Assembly: GCA_013812505.1 (NCBI GenBank)
Contig: JACCTH010000044.1
Coordinates: forward strand, 1-64,000
Direction: 5' to 3'
DNA from: Acidimicrobiia bacterium
Lineage (GTDB): Bacteria; Actinomycetota; Acidimicrobiia; Spongiisociales; ZC4RG35
DNA length: 64,000 nt
The position numbers and the translations under genes were made by a program. Positions 18,699 through 28,378 of this stretch are shown piece after piece (the stretch's first letter is position 1; every line of letters begins with the position of its first letter). Under the pieces are notes generated by a model. It saw only the letters and a program-made list of their open reading frames with translations. It did not search any database and had not been told where the DNA came from.

Positions 18699-19478
18699 CT
18701 AGGGGTTGGCGCCGAGCACTTGGCCCTTTCGCTCGCCAACCAGGATTTGATCCCCAGGCTCGACTCGCCGGTGGAGGAGGCCCAAGCCGATCACCTTGCC
18801 GGCATCGGAGGCAATAGACGTCAGGCTGCCGACGGCCTCGCCGTCGACCTCAACCACCGCGGGGGCAGTCACCGGTCCGTCGAGCTCGACCCGTCGCAGG
18901 TTGCGATTGACCCTCCCCTGGCGTGAGTCGAGCCGGGCGACAAGCTCTTGGCCCAAGTAGCAGCCCTTGGTGAACGACACCGCCTCACCCAACAGACCGG
19001 TTTCCTGGGGAATCGTTCGCTCGTCAACATCAAGCTCCATCACGGGTTCCCCGGCTTCGATACGCGCCAACGCCCACTCATTTTCGGATATCTCCTCCCA
19101 TCCCGGATCAACGGTGGAAAAGCCGCGCACCCGATCCCCCAGGTCTGCCTCCACGGCGCCCGGAGGAATGCCGTCGAGGAAAGCCAACGCTCCGGCTATG
19201 GGGCTGATGCCGGCCTTGACCCGGATCTTGTAATGAGAAAGGTCGGCGGCCACCCGCTCCCCCAGGCCGGCGTCGGTGTAGAGGTCGACCCGCTCCTCGG
19301 TCCCTGCCACCCAAAGCAAAGCCCGCAGCTTGCCTTGCGGTGATAGGAGAAAGGAGCGCAAGCCGCGGGTCGGGTGGAGCTCGGCCAGGTCCTGGCTCAA
19401 GAGTCCGTCGAGAAACCGGCGCGAATCGGGCCCTTCGACTCGAACCAGCTCGAAACGATCCCTGATCTTGCCGCCCAT
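18699..19478 (-). CDS. ygfZ: YgfZ/GcvT-like folate-binding protein
   Basis: Signature KGCYLGQELVARLDSRGRV-like (FTKGCYLGQELVARLDSRQGRVNRNLRRV). Confidence 0.88.
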   Translation of the reverse strand: MGGKIRDRFELVRVEGPDSRRFLDGLLSQDLAELHPTRGLRSFLLSPQGKLRALLWVAGTEERVDLYTDAGLGERVAADLSHYKIRVKAGISPIAGALAFLDGIPPGAVEADLGDRVRGFSTVDPGWEEISENEWALARIEAGEPVMELDVDERTIPQETGLLGEAVSFTKGCYLGQELVARLDSRQGRVNRNLRRVELDGPVTAPAVVEVDGEAVGSLTSIASDAGKVIGLGLLHRRVEPGDQILVGERKGQVLGANP

Positions 19479-19483
19479 CGGAT

Positions 19484-20941
19484 TCACACCTGCCTCGCTG
19501 AGGCGACGGCCGACAGCGCGGCCGCCGCTTTGTTCATCGTCTCTTCGTATTCGAGTTGGGGCGCCGAGTCGGCGACGATGCCTGCTCCCGCTTGCACCCA
19601 TGCGTGTCCATCGGCCACCACCACGGTTCGCAGGCAGATGGCCGTGTCGACATTGCCGCTGAAATCGATGTAGCCCAAGGCTCCTGCATAGGGGCCGCGC
19701 GCGACGGGTTCAAAACGATCGATGATCTCCATCGCCGCCACCTTTGGGGCCCCGCTGACAGTGCCGTGCGGAAACGTGGCGCGCAGCACATCGACCGCCC
19801 CGACTTCGGGGCGCAGCTTGCCGGAAACGCCCGAGACCAGATGCATCACGTGGGAGTAACGCTCAACCTCCATCAGATCATCCACCGCCACGGAGCCAAA
19901 CTCGCAAACGCGTCCCAAGTCGTTGCGGGCCAGGTCGATGAGCATCACATGCTCCGCCCGTTCCTTGGGATCGTTACGGAGCTCGTCTTCGAGGATGGCA
20001 TCCGCCTCGGGCGAGACTCCCCTTGGTCGAGTCCCGGCAATAGGACGGCTGTAAACGATTCCGTCGCGAACTCTCGTCATCAGCTCCGGAGACGAGCCTG
20101 CGATCGCCAAACCGTCCATCCGATAGAAATAGAGGAACGGCGATGGATTGATCAAACGCAGCGCCCGATAGATCGCAAATGGATCACCGGCAAAAGGGAT
20201 CCCCAACCGCAACGAGAGCACGACTTGAAACGCCTCACCTTGCCTGATCAGCTCTTTGATCGCGGTGACAGAAGCCGCGAATTCGGTGGCAGACATTGTC
20301 GAGCTGACGTTGCCCGCGGGAGGCTCGGGACGATCGAACGCTTTGGGGGCATAGCCCCGGGGCAGCCCTAGACGAGCGGTCGCGGCGTCGAGCGCAGCCA
20401 CCGCTTCTTCATACTGCGCTTCCGGATCAGCTCCGATCCGCACGTTCCGGACAAGCGTGAGGGATTGCTCGGCTCGGTCAAAGGCGGCCAGGCTTCCGAC
20501 TGCCTGCCACGCCATCTCGGGAAGCTGACGATCGTCAAGGGGACGGTTGGGCAAATGCTCGACGTAGCGAACGCAGTCATATCCGAGAAATCCGACCAAC
20601 CCCGAGTGCAGGGGCGGCAAGCCTTCGAGGCTCGGAACTCGAAATCGGTCGACCAGCGTCTCCAAAGCATCGATCGGTGAGCTTCCGCTGGTCGGCTCGG
20701 TTGAAACAAGCGTGCCCTCAGTTGAGACAACCGAAAACAAGGGATCCCAGCCGAGGAATGACCACCGCGCCCAGTTCTCGCCACCCTCAACCGATTCGAG
20801 CAAGAAGCCAGGTCCGTCACCCACGAGCTTCTCGAAGGCGGACACCGGGGTTTCTCGATCGGCCAGGATCTTCGTCCAAACCGGGACCAGCGAGTAGTGC
20901 TCGGCGAGGCGGAGGAACTCAGCCTTGCTGGGCGATGTCAT
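19484..20941 (-). CDS. trpE: Anthranilate synthase component I
   Basis: Chorismate-binding motifs (PIAGTRPRG, DELRNDPKERAEHVMLIDLARNDLGRVCEFGSV, FPHGTVSGAPKVAAMEIID). Confidence 0.94.
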   Translation of the reverse strand: MTSPSKAEFLRLAEHYSLVPVWTKILADRETPVSAFEKLVGDGPGFLLESVEGGENWARWSFLGWDPLFSVVSTEGTLVSTEPTSGSSPIDALETLVDRFRVPSLEGLPPLHSGLVGFLGYDCVRYVEHLPNRPLDDRQLPEMAWQAVGSLAAFDRAEQSLTLVRNVRIGADPEAQYEEAVAALDAATARLGLPRGYAPKAFDRPEPPAGNVSSTMSATEFAASVTAIKELIRQGEAFQVVLSLRLGIPFAGDPFAIYRALRLINPSPFLYFYRMDGLAIAGSSPELMTRVRDGIVYSRPIAGTRPRGVSPEADAILEDELRNDPKERAEHVMLIDLARNDLGRVCEFGSVAVDDLMEVERYSHVMHLVSGVSGKLRPEVGAVDVLRATFPHGTVSGAPKVAAMEIIDRFEPVARGPYAGALGYIDFSGNVDTAICLRTVVVADGHAWVQAGAGIVADSAPQLEYEETMNKAAAALSAVASARQV

Positions 20942-21735
20942 ACGGTTGCCAAGCGCTCAAGGAAGGGGATGCTGGTGATGATGTTGCTAAAGAACGACGA
21001 CAAGCGACTCAGGTTGCCAGTCAACATCACAACCCCGAAAACGGCCAAGAGCACACCTGAGGCGATGTTGATGGTGCGCAAGTGCGGCTTGATTCGACCG
21101 AGAAGCCGAAAGAGCCCGAGCCCCGATAGCAGGAACGGGAGCCCGAGCCCGAGCGAATACGCGACGAGCAAGGTCACGCCCTGCACCAACGTCTCCTGGG
21201 TGGCGGCGGTCGCCAGCACCACCGTCAGGATCGGTCCGATGCATGGCGTCCAACCAAAGGCGAAGGCCGCTCCCATCACTGGCGGAGCCCACCGACCCAA
21301 ACGCGATGGCCTCACCACGGGTCGATAGTCGCGTCCGAGCGGGCCAAGCGCAGCCCGAGACGACCACGCCAGATAGACGAGGACCAGCCCGAACACCGCG
21401 ATCACCACTCCCGCCACGCGGGAGGCCAGATTGAGATTGGACGCGAGGAAGCGGCCGAGGGTGGTCGCGGTGGCGCCGAAGGCGGCAAAAACGATCGTGA
21501 ATCCAGCGATGAAAAGCGCGATCACCGACAACAGCCGGCGGGTCGACACCTCGCCGCTTTGCAGGGCGTCGACCGAGTAGCCCGACATCATCGAGAGATA
21601 TCCCGGGAGCAGCGGCAGGACGCAGGGCGACAGGAAGGAAATGACACCGCCGCCGAAGGCGATGATCAGTTGCAAGGCGAGGGCGGCGTCGGCCAAGGCA
21701 AGATTCCTGTCTGATCCCTGCGACCATGTTCCCAC
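20938..21735 (-). CDS. ccdA: Cytochrome c biogenesis protein CcdA family
   Basis: GGGVISFLSPCVLPLLPGYLSMMSG and FGWTPCIGPIL. Confidence 0.9.
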   Translation of the reverse strand: MGTWSQGSDRNLALADAALALQLIIAFGGGVISFLSPCVLPLLPGYLSMMSGYSVDALQSGEVSTRRLLSVIALFIAGFTIVFAAFGATATTLGRFLASNLNLASRVAGVVIAVFGLVLVYLAWSSRAALGPLGRDYRPVVRPSRLGRWAPPVMGAAFAFGWTPCIGPILTVVLATAATQETLVQGVTLLVAYSLGLGLPFLLSGLGLFRLLGRIKPHLRTINIASGVLLAVFGVVMLTGNLSRLSSFFSNIITSIPFLERLATV

Positions 21736-21835
21736 GATCGGCCAACCACTAGAAAACCAAGCACAAAAGCCGCGCCGCGCTGGGCTGCTTACGCCCTTCC
21801 TGCCGGCGGCCCGTTTTCAGCCCAGCGAGCGATCG

Positions 21836-23071
21836 GTGATCGTGACGATGTGGCTGGTCGGGCTGACCCAGGGTTTCGCTCAGGCGCAGCCCGCGGCCAC
21901 CTTGCCCTTTACGCGCAGGGCGCTCGGTCTCGATGAGGCCGCGATGAGCTCGCTGCTTGCCTGGGCCCGACTCGGAGCGGTCGTCGCCGTGGGCCTCTCG
22001 ATTTGGGCAGACCGTCGCGGCCGCCGCCGGCCACTCCTCGTTGCATACTTCCTTCTCATCGTGGCTAGCGCCTCGAGCGGTTTCGCCACTGGACCGCTGG
22101 GATTTGGAATGGCTCAAGCCGTCGTCCGTGGCGCTACCTCGGGATTGTCCGCTTTGGGAGTGGTCTGGCTGGCCGAAAACATTGGACCGCATGTGCGAGC
22201 GTACGGAGTCGGCCTGTACGGAGCGGCCGGCAGCTTGGGCGCCGGGATTGCCGTCCTCGGTTTGCCCTTGGCCGATCTCGATTGGCGGCTTCCCTATTTC
22301 GCCACCGGCATTGGCATCGTGCTCTTGCCGATACTCGCTCGCCGAGTCGCCGAGTCGCCGCGCAATCGGACCGCACCGCCAGCGACGACCCGAGTCGGCG
22401 ATCCTCGTCGCTTCCTTCGGAATCGGGTGTTCCTGCTGGCCGGAGCGGCTGCGTTGCTTCCGGCCGCATACTCCTCGCTTGGGCTTTCCTTCCTCACCGA
22501 GCGCCTGGTCGGTGGTCTTTCCCTCTCGTCGGGGCAAGCGGCAGCGATGACGTTGGCGGCCGGCACGATTGGTGGCGTTGGCTTCTTTCTAGGCGGGAGG
22601 ATGGCCGACACTTGGGGCCGGCGGCCGGCGACGGTGATTGCTCTTTTGGCGATCCTCATCGGAGGTATCGGCGTGTTCCATTTACGATCGCCCGTCCCGC
22701 TCTTCATCGCGCTGGTTATCTCGTCGTATGGATCGTTTGCCTACGTCCCGTCGGCCTTCAGCCGTCGAGCCGAGCTGTTCGAGCGGGAACAGCGGGCGAC
22801 CGCCGCCGCCACCCTTACTTGGGTCGCGACGATCGGCTCAACGATCGGGCTGGTGACGGGCGGACTGTTGATCAGGCGTTTGGGCTTGACCGCGACCATG
22901 GACGTGCTGGCTGTGGGGGTGATGCTGGCGGTGGTCGTCGAGTCCTTGCTACCCGAGACCAAGGGTCGTTCGCTTGAACCCGCCCCAGACCAACACCCCG
23001 AGCCGGCCGAGCACCATCGCCCCCACCGCCACCCACACGCCGGCCAATCCCCATCCAAGTCGGGGGATTAG
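21836..23071 (+). CDS. MFS transporter
   Basis: MFS motifs (WADRRGRRRPLL, LPETKGRSLEP); start uncertain; 3' end overlaps the convergent MATE gene. Confidence 0.85.
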   Translation: MIVTMWLVGLTQGFAQAQPAATLPFTRRALGLDEAAMSSLLAWARLGAVVAVGLSIWADRRGRRRPLLVAYFLLIVASASSGFATGPLGFGMAQAVVRGATSGLSALGVVWLAENIGPHVRAYGVGLYGAAGSLGAGIAVLGLPLADLDWRLPYFATGIGIVLLPILARRVAESPRNRTAPPATTRVGDPRRFLRNRVFLLAGAAALLPAAYSSLGLSFLTERLVGGLSLSSGQAAAMTLAAGTIGGVGFFLGGRMADTWGRRPATVIALLAILIGGIGVFHLRSPVPLFIALVISSYGSFAYVPSAFSRRAELFEREQRATAAATLTWVATIGSTIGLVTGGLLIRRLGLTATMDVLAVGVMLAVVVESLLPETKGRSLEPAPDQHPEPAEHHRPHRHPHAGQSPSKSGD

Positions 23072-24265
23072 GAGAAGAACGGCGCCGGCCAGGGCCGCGC
23101 CGATGGCGGTCGAGAGCGCCATCCTGCGCAGCCGCAACTGCCCTAGGACCACCCCGTCGAGCACCCACAACCACGCAGAGACGATTGCAAACGTCGCGAC
23201 GATTGGCGTAGTCGAATGAATCTGTTGGGTCACCGCCTCATTGGGGGCGAAGGCGACGGCGAGAGGGCTTGCAGCGACGAGCCAGAAACCGGTCAAGACG
23301 ACTCCAACGACGGTCCCCCAGAACAAGAGCCGCCGGATCATCTCGGAGTCGTCGGCCCGGCGCCCGGCGGCTTCGGCGACCAAAGTTTGAGCCGCGATCG
23401 CCAGACCGTCAACCACCATCGCGGTGAGGAACCAGGTTTCTCGCACCACCTGATGAGCGGCGAGCTGAGCAGTGCCGAGGCTGGCGGCGCTAGCCGTGGT
23501 GGCGGCGAGGGTGAGAACGAGGAGGAGCGTGCGCATCGTCACCCAACCACCGGGGCGGAGGAGAGCGGCCAATCCGGAACGGCTGATTGCGATCATCGAG
23601 AGGCTCTCCACCCGCGTGCGGAGACGGGTCAACAACAGCATCGCCCCGAGGTACTGGGCGATTAGCGAGGCGAGCGCAGACCCGGCCACCCCCAAACCCA
23701 GACCAAAGATGAAAAACCAGTTGAGCCCGATGTTGACGACGTTCGCGAGCAAGGCGACTAACAACGGCGTTCGGGTGTCGGCGAGCCCGCGAAAACCGCC
23801 ATGGGCAGCAAGAGTCACCAACACAGCAGGGGCGGCAAAAGCTCGGATCCGCAGATAGTCAAGGGCTGGACCTCGTACCCCGGGGCCCGCCTGCATGACG
23901 TCGAGGAGCAGGGAGGCGAGCAGCACCAGCAACGCGGTCGCCAGCACCCCGAGCAATGCTCCGAGGACGACCGCCCGACTAATCACGGCCTCGGCTTCGC
24001 GTTGGTCGCCCGCGCCCACCGCCCGCGCCACGAGCGGGGTCGTCACATAAGCCAGGAAGTTGAAGACGACAAAAGCAAAGCCGAAGATTGCTCCGTTGAC
24101 ACCGAGGGCGGCCAACGCCTCGGGTCCTAATCGGGCGACGAAGGCGGTGTCGGCCAGTGACAGCAACGGGTCGGCGGCGAGCGCCCCTACCGCGGGGATC
24201 GCCAAGGCGAAGATCCGCCGATCGATCTGTCTTAAGAACCCAGTCTTTTCAGACGAGCGGTTCAC
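22949..24265 (-). CDS. MATE family efflux transporter
   Basis: IPAVGALAADPLLSLADTAFVARLG; GTG start at 24265 overlaps the nth stop (GTGA). Confidence 0.9.
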   Translation of the reverse strand: MNRSSEKTGFLRQIDRRIFALAIPAVGALAADPLLSLADTAFVARLGPEALAALGVNGAIFGFAFVVFNFLAYVTTPLVARAVGAGDQREAEAVISRAVVLGALLGVLATALLVLLASLLLDVMQAGPGVRGPALDYLRIRAFAAPAVLVTLAAHGGFRGLADTRTPLLVALLANVVNIGLNWFFIFGLGLGVAGSALASLIAQYLGAMLLLTRLRTRVESLSMIAISRSGLAALLRPGGWVTMRTLLLVLTLAATTASAASLGTAQLAAHQVVRETWFLTAMVVDGLAIAAQTLVAEAAGRRADDSEMIRRLLFWGTVVGVVLTGFWLVAASPLAVAFAPNEAVTQQIHSTTPIVATFAIVSAWLWVLDGVVLGQLRLRRMALSTAIGAALAGAVLLLIPRLGWGLAGVWVAVGAMVLGRLGVLVWGGFKRTTLGLG

Positions 24266-24996
24266 GGTCCGTACGAGGTTCGCTTGAGCGGCCAGCGGCA
24301 GATGCGATTGAGCTCGCACACCCGGCACAGCGGTCGTTGCGCGTCGCAGATATCGCGGCCGAACTGGATGAACCGCATCGAGACGCCCACCCACTCCTTC
24401 CGCGGGTAAAGGGCGCGCAGATCCATCTCGATCCGGACCGGGTCAAGCGACTCGGTGAGGTCGAGCCTCCCCGCGACCCGACGCACATGGGTGTCAACCG
24501 CGATCGCGGGTCTGGCAAACGCCTCGGTGAGAATGACACTGGCGGTCTTGCGGCCGACCCCGGGAAGAGTGACGAGCTGGTCGAGGTCGTTGGGCACGAC
24601 CCCATCGAAGCGCTCAACCAGAGCGGCGCTGAGCTTGATGATCGACTTTGTCTTCTGCCGGAAAAACCCGGACGAGTGGATGATCCGCTCGACCTCCTCA
24701 GGGTCGGCAATGGCAAGGTCGGTCGGAGTTGGGTAACGGGCGAAGAGGATCGGCGTGATCCGGTTGACGTTGTCGTCCGTGGTTTGCGCCGACATGACCG
24801 TTGCGACGAGTAGTTGCCAAGGATCAGCGAAGGCGAGCGCCGTGCCGATTTCGGGGTAGCGACGTTTGAGGCGATCGAGGATCGTGCGGGCTCGCCGCTT
24901 GGCTGACGCGCTCGGAGTCGGCGACGGCAACGGCGGCTTGGGCACCCGGCTGATGGTATTGACTCGATCTAGCCTTCTCGCCCCGAAAGGACGCAT
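24262..24996 (-). CDS. nth: Endonuclease III
   Basis: HhH motif LPGVGRKTASVIL, catalytic VDTHVRRVAGRL, FeS cysteines C-x6-C-x2-C-x5-C. Confidence 0.95.
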   Translation of the reverse strand: MRPFGARRLDRVNTISRVPKPPLPSPTPSASAKRRARTILDRLKRRYPEIGTALAFADPWQLLVATVMSAQTTDDNVNRITPILFARYPTPTDLAIADPEEVERIIHSSGFFRQKTKSIIKLSAALVERFDGVVPNDLDQLVTLPGVGRKTASVILTEAFARPAIAVDTHVRRVAGRLDLTESLDPVRIEMDLRALYPRKEWVGVSMRFIQFGRDICDAQRPLCRVCELNRICRWPLKRTSYGP

Positions 24997-25871
24997 TGCG
25001 CCGATCAACTCTCGCCGGTCTCGCGATCACGTTGGCCTCGTTCCTGTTTGGGACCACGTTCGTTGTAATCAAAGACGCGGTGGCGGTCTTCCCGCCGATC
25101 TCCTTCGTCGCCTGGCGGTTCCTGCTTGGAGGCCTGGTGCTGACCCTGATCGCCCTACCGAGCCGTCGCCCGCTCCCCGGCTACGTTTCGATCTGGCGTG
25201 ATGCGGCCATCGCCGGAGCACTGCTCTTCCTGGGTTACGCCTTCCAAACCGCCGGTCTGACCACCACCGGAGCGTCGAACTCGGCGCTGATCACCGGCCT
25301 GTTCATCGTGATCACACCTTTGCTAAACGGACTGTTCGCCCGTCGATTGCCTCGTCCTTTCGTCCTCCTTGGCGCCTTGATCGCGTTTTTCGGGGTGTAT
25401 CTGCTCACTGCAGAACCCGGAGCCCGATTTGTCACCGGCGACTTGCTCACGATCGGCGCGGCCTTCTCGTTCGCCGGCCACATCCTCGCCCTCGACCGGT
25501 TTGCCCACCGCCACCCAATCGTCCTGTTCACTGCTTACCAACTCCTTGTTACCGCCGTGCTGGCTCTGCCCGCGGCACTTGTCACCGAGGGCCTCCCGTT
25601 TCCGAGCCGGCGCGAGGTGCCGGCGTTGCTTGTCACCGCCATCGGCGTTTCCGCCGGGGCCTACCTGCTCCAGATCTGGGCGCAGACGGTGATCGGACCG
25701 GCGCGAACCGGGGTCTTGCTGGCCCTGGAACCAACCTTCGCCGTCGCCACGGCCGCGGTCGTGCTCGACGAGCGACTCTCAGCTCGGGGATGGGTCGGAG
25801 CGGGCTTGATCGTGGGGGCGATCTTCCTTGTTATCGCTCGCGGCGAAGAGTCGCTCAAAACCGCGTATTAG
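24996..25871 (+). CDS. DMT superfamily (EamA) transporter
   Basis: Ten hydrophobic segments, duplicated EamA pattern; TTG start. Confidence 0.9.
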   Translation: MRRSTLAGLAITLASFLFGTTFVVIKDAVAVFPPISFVAWRFLLGGLVLTLIALPSRRPLPGYVSIWRDAAIAGALLFLGYAFQTAGLTTTGASNSALITGLFIVITPLLNGLFARRLPRPFVLLGALIAFFGVYLLTAEPGARFVTGDLLTIGAAFSFAGHILALDRFAHRHPIVLFTAYQLLVTAVLALPAALVTEGLPFPSRREVPALLVTAIGVSAGAYLLQIWAQTVIGPARTGVLLALEPTFAVATAAVVLDERLSARGWVGAGLIVGAIFLVIARGEESLKTAY

Positions 25872-25929
25872 CCGAACCTAAGGTATGGGTGGTTGCATAG
25901 CCACCAAAATCGCCTTAAGAATGAGCCAC

Positions 25930-26181
25930 TCAGCGTTGCAAGCGGCGGTAGAGGTGGGTGGCGAGCCGGATGATCGCCACCACCACCATCAACGACACCA
26001 CCAGGTAAACCGCCAACGTCGGTCCGGCGGTGAACCGTTCCGGGCAGGCTTGCAGCCCGCCTGCGCAGAGGCCGTAACCAGTCCCGCCGCCGACCAGATC
26101 CAAGAGCACGAGGACCGGCAGCGCCGCCACCACCAAGGCGGCCACGACGAGCACCAGGATCAAGAGCCTGAGGGCGAGCAT
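25930..26181 (-). CDS. Small membrane protein, unknown function
   Basis: 83 aa with two hydrophobic segments; convergent to the EamA gene. Confidence 0.5.
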   Translation of the reverse strand: MLALRLLILVLVVAALVVAALPVLVLLDLVGGGTGYGLCAGGLQACPERFTAGPTLAVYLVVSLMVVVAIIRLATHLYRRLQR

Positions 26182-26234
26182 CGCCGGTCACGGTACCGAG
26201 TCCGACGTGTCATCTCGGTAAACTCCACGGCCGC

Positions 26235-27851
26235 TTGTCCTACTACGAGGAACCATTCACACCCGCGGAAGCCGAGGTCCTCGGTCGGTTCTTCACCAAC
26301 GTCGACCGGCCGGTTTTCGCCCTTATCAACCTGCCCGAGGTCGTCAAAGGCGCCCTCTTCGCTCGCTACTCGCGCTCGGCCAAGTCGGTCCGGCGACTCT
26401 TCCTCGATGAGTTCGTCAACGACCCTGAATCCGGGATCGCCGCCATCGCGAATACGAGTGACCCGCTGGTCGACCACAAGCGCGCCGAGGACTTGTATCG
26501 GCGCGTGTTCTTCGAATACGGCGACGACTCGGTGGCTCAGCTCGGCGGCGTCCACCTCGCTTGTGAGCAAGCCTCCAACATCCTGACGAAGGTCCTCGAG
26601 TGGGGACGTCTCGCCTCCTACCTCGAACAGTCGACTCGCTACATCGCCTACGACGCGCTGCTTGGAGATCGCTATCGATACCTGGTGCCCGCCGAAATCG
26701 AGAAGGCCGGTCTCGGCCCCGGGTATCGAGATTTGATGGAAGGCATCTTCAAGACCTATCGAGGAATGGTCAGCACGATGACGGATTACTTCGAGCGTCG
26801 GTTCCCGCGCAGTGAGAGCGACTCCAAGTTCGCCTGGACCGCATCGATCAGAGCGAAGGCATGTGACACCGTACGCGGGCTGCTGCCAGCGTCAACTTTG
26901 TCCAATGTCGGCATCTACGGCAGCGGCCAGGCCTATGAGATGGCATTGGTGCGGATGGCCGCCCATCCCCTCGCCGAAGTGCGGGACTACGGGGAGATGA
27001 TGCTCACCGAGCTGCGCAAGGTGATCCCCTCGTTTCTCACCCGGGTCGATCTCCCCGATCGAGGTGGTGCGTGGAGCGATTACCTGCGGGCCGGCCGCGA
27101 GGCAATCGAAGCCATCGCTCCGCGCTTTGGCGACGACCACCAAGTTGGCGAGGCAGGTCAGCAAGTCGAATTAACCGACTGGGATCCCGACGGTGAGCTG
27201 AAGCTGGCTGCGGCCGCGCTCTATACGGGTTCGGATTTGTCGGACCTCGAACTTTCCGACTACGTCAAAGGGCTCGGTCTCGAGCAGCGGAGCGAAGTGA
27301 TCGCCGCCTTGATCGGGGACCGCGGCAATCGGCGACACAAACCGGGTCGGGCGCTGGAGCGGATCGTCTATCGATTCGATGTCGTCTGCGACTTCGGCGC
27401 CTTCCGCGACCTGCAACGTCATCGGCTGATGACGATCGAATGGCAGCGACTGGGCACGAGGCTCGGTTACCAGTGTCCACCCGAGCTCGAGGACGCAGGT
27501 GTAGCCCCTGACTTTCGCCGGGTCATGGAACAGGCCGGCGAATTCCATCAGAAAGCCCTCAGTGCCGTCGGCCCCGATGGCGCCCAGTACGTGGTCCCGT
27601 TTGCGTTCCAGATCCGCTTCGTCGTGGAGATGAACGCCCGGCAAGCATTCCATCTGATCGAGCTGCGGTCCCAGCCCGCAGGTCACCCCTCGTATCGCCA
27701 GGTGGTATTGGAGATGCATCGCCGCATCGACGAGGTCGCCGGCCACCACTCCGTCGCCGAGGCAATGAAGTTCGTTGACTATTCCGAGGTGGAGTTAGAA
27801 CGGCTGGCGAGCGAGCGGCGCGCCGAACAACGTCGCCTCGGCTCGTCCTAA
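26235..27851 (+). CDS. Two-domain ThyX-like (FAD-dependent thymidylate synthase family) protein
   Basis: 538 aa with two ThyX-like halves (WGRLASYLEQSTRY; RHRLMTIEWQRLGTRLGY). Confidence 0.8.
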   Translation: MSYYEEPFTPAEAEVLGRFFTNVDRPVFALINLPEVVKGALFARYSRSAKSVRRLFLDEFVNDPESGIAAIANTSDPLVDHKRAEDLYRRVFFEYGDDSVAQLGGVHLACEQASNILTKVLEWGRLASYLEQSTRYIAYDALLGDRYRYLVPAEIEKAGLGPGYRDLMEGIFKTYRGMVSTMTDYFERRFPRSESDSKFAWTASIRAKACDTVRGLLPASTLSNVGIYGSGQAYEMALVRMAAHPLAEVRDYGEMMLTELRKVIPSFLTRVDLPDRGGAWSDYLRAGREAIEAIAPRFGDDHQVGEAGQQVELTDWDPDGELKLAAAALYTGSDLSDLELSDYVKGLGLEQRSEVIAALIGDRGNRRHKPGRALERIVYRFDVVCDFGAFRDLQRHRLMTIEWQRLGTRLGYQCPPELEDAGVAPDFRRVMEQAGEFHQKALSAVGPDGAQYVVPFAFQIRFVVEMNARQAFHLIELRSQPAGHPSYRQVVLEMHRRIDEVAGHHSVAEAMKFVDYSEVELERLASERRAEQRRLGSS

Positions 27852-27995
27852 GAAAGCTTCGAGGGGGTCGGATCGGGGCGCGGGCGGGCCTTCAACGAAG
27901 ATGAGCATTCGCTCCCCGGCCTCGTCCCGCCATTCTTCAACCACGAAGAAGGCCCGGACCTCTGGGTCAGCGGTGCCGGTATCCCCCTGTCCCAA
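27795..27995 (-). CDS. Possible small protein, convergent with and overlapping the ThyX-like gene
   Basis: 66 aa with protein-like stretch FVVEEWRDEAGERMLIFVEGPP; start lies inside repeat copy B. Confidence 0.3.
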   Translation of the reverse strand: MGQGDTGTADPEVRAFFVVEEWRDEAGERMLIFVEGPPAPRSDPLEAFLGRAEATLFGAPLARQPF

Positions 27996-28103
27996 AATTT
28001 GTCCTGTGGCGAAACCTCAAAACCAAATTCGTCCTCACAAGCACGAGCACGACACGCTATGGGACGGATTATGAAAATCGGTTTCCTTTGGGGACAAATT
28101 ACG
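27990..28103. repeat. Dispersed intergenic repeat, copy B
   Basis: 28025-28103 matches 700-778; left flank AAAATTTGTCCTGTGGCGAA is shared with copy C and inverted in copy D. Confidence 0.85.
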
Positions 28104-28141
28104 GTGGCGACGTTTGCAAGGCTCCCTGATAATTTGAGGTC

Positions 28142-28363
28142 ATGGCTGAGCTCGATATAGACGCACTCATCGCCCGATACCGACAACGCGCACAGGCGGT
28201 GAAGGAGAGGGGACTGCCGCCGGTCGCCGGTGACGAAAGAAAGCTCCTGATCGAACAGGCCGAGAAGGACTTTCTCGACTATGCGTTGATCGCGGCGGCG
28301 AGTTGGACAGTCGAGGGCGACGAGCTGATCCTGCGCATCCCCCTCCACCCTCAAGCATCCTGA
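28142..28363 (+). CDS. Small conserved-type hypothetical upstream of the ArsA/Get3 pair
   Basis: 73 aa, directly precedes and is co-oriented with the ATPase genes. Confidence 0.65.
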   Translation: MAELDIDALIARYRQRAQAVKERGLPPVAGDERKLLIEQAEKDFLDYALIAAASWTVEGDELILRIPLHPQAS

Positions 28364-28378
28364 GGGGAGCCCGAGCTC

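Noticed and set aside
25888-25905. GGTGGTT-GCAT-AGCCACC hairpin between convergent genes as a terminator
   Set aside because: Short stem with a wobble pair and no U-tract on either strand; too weak to call.
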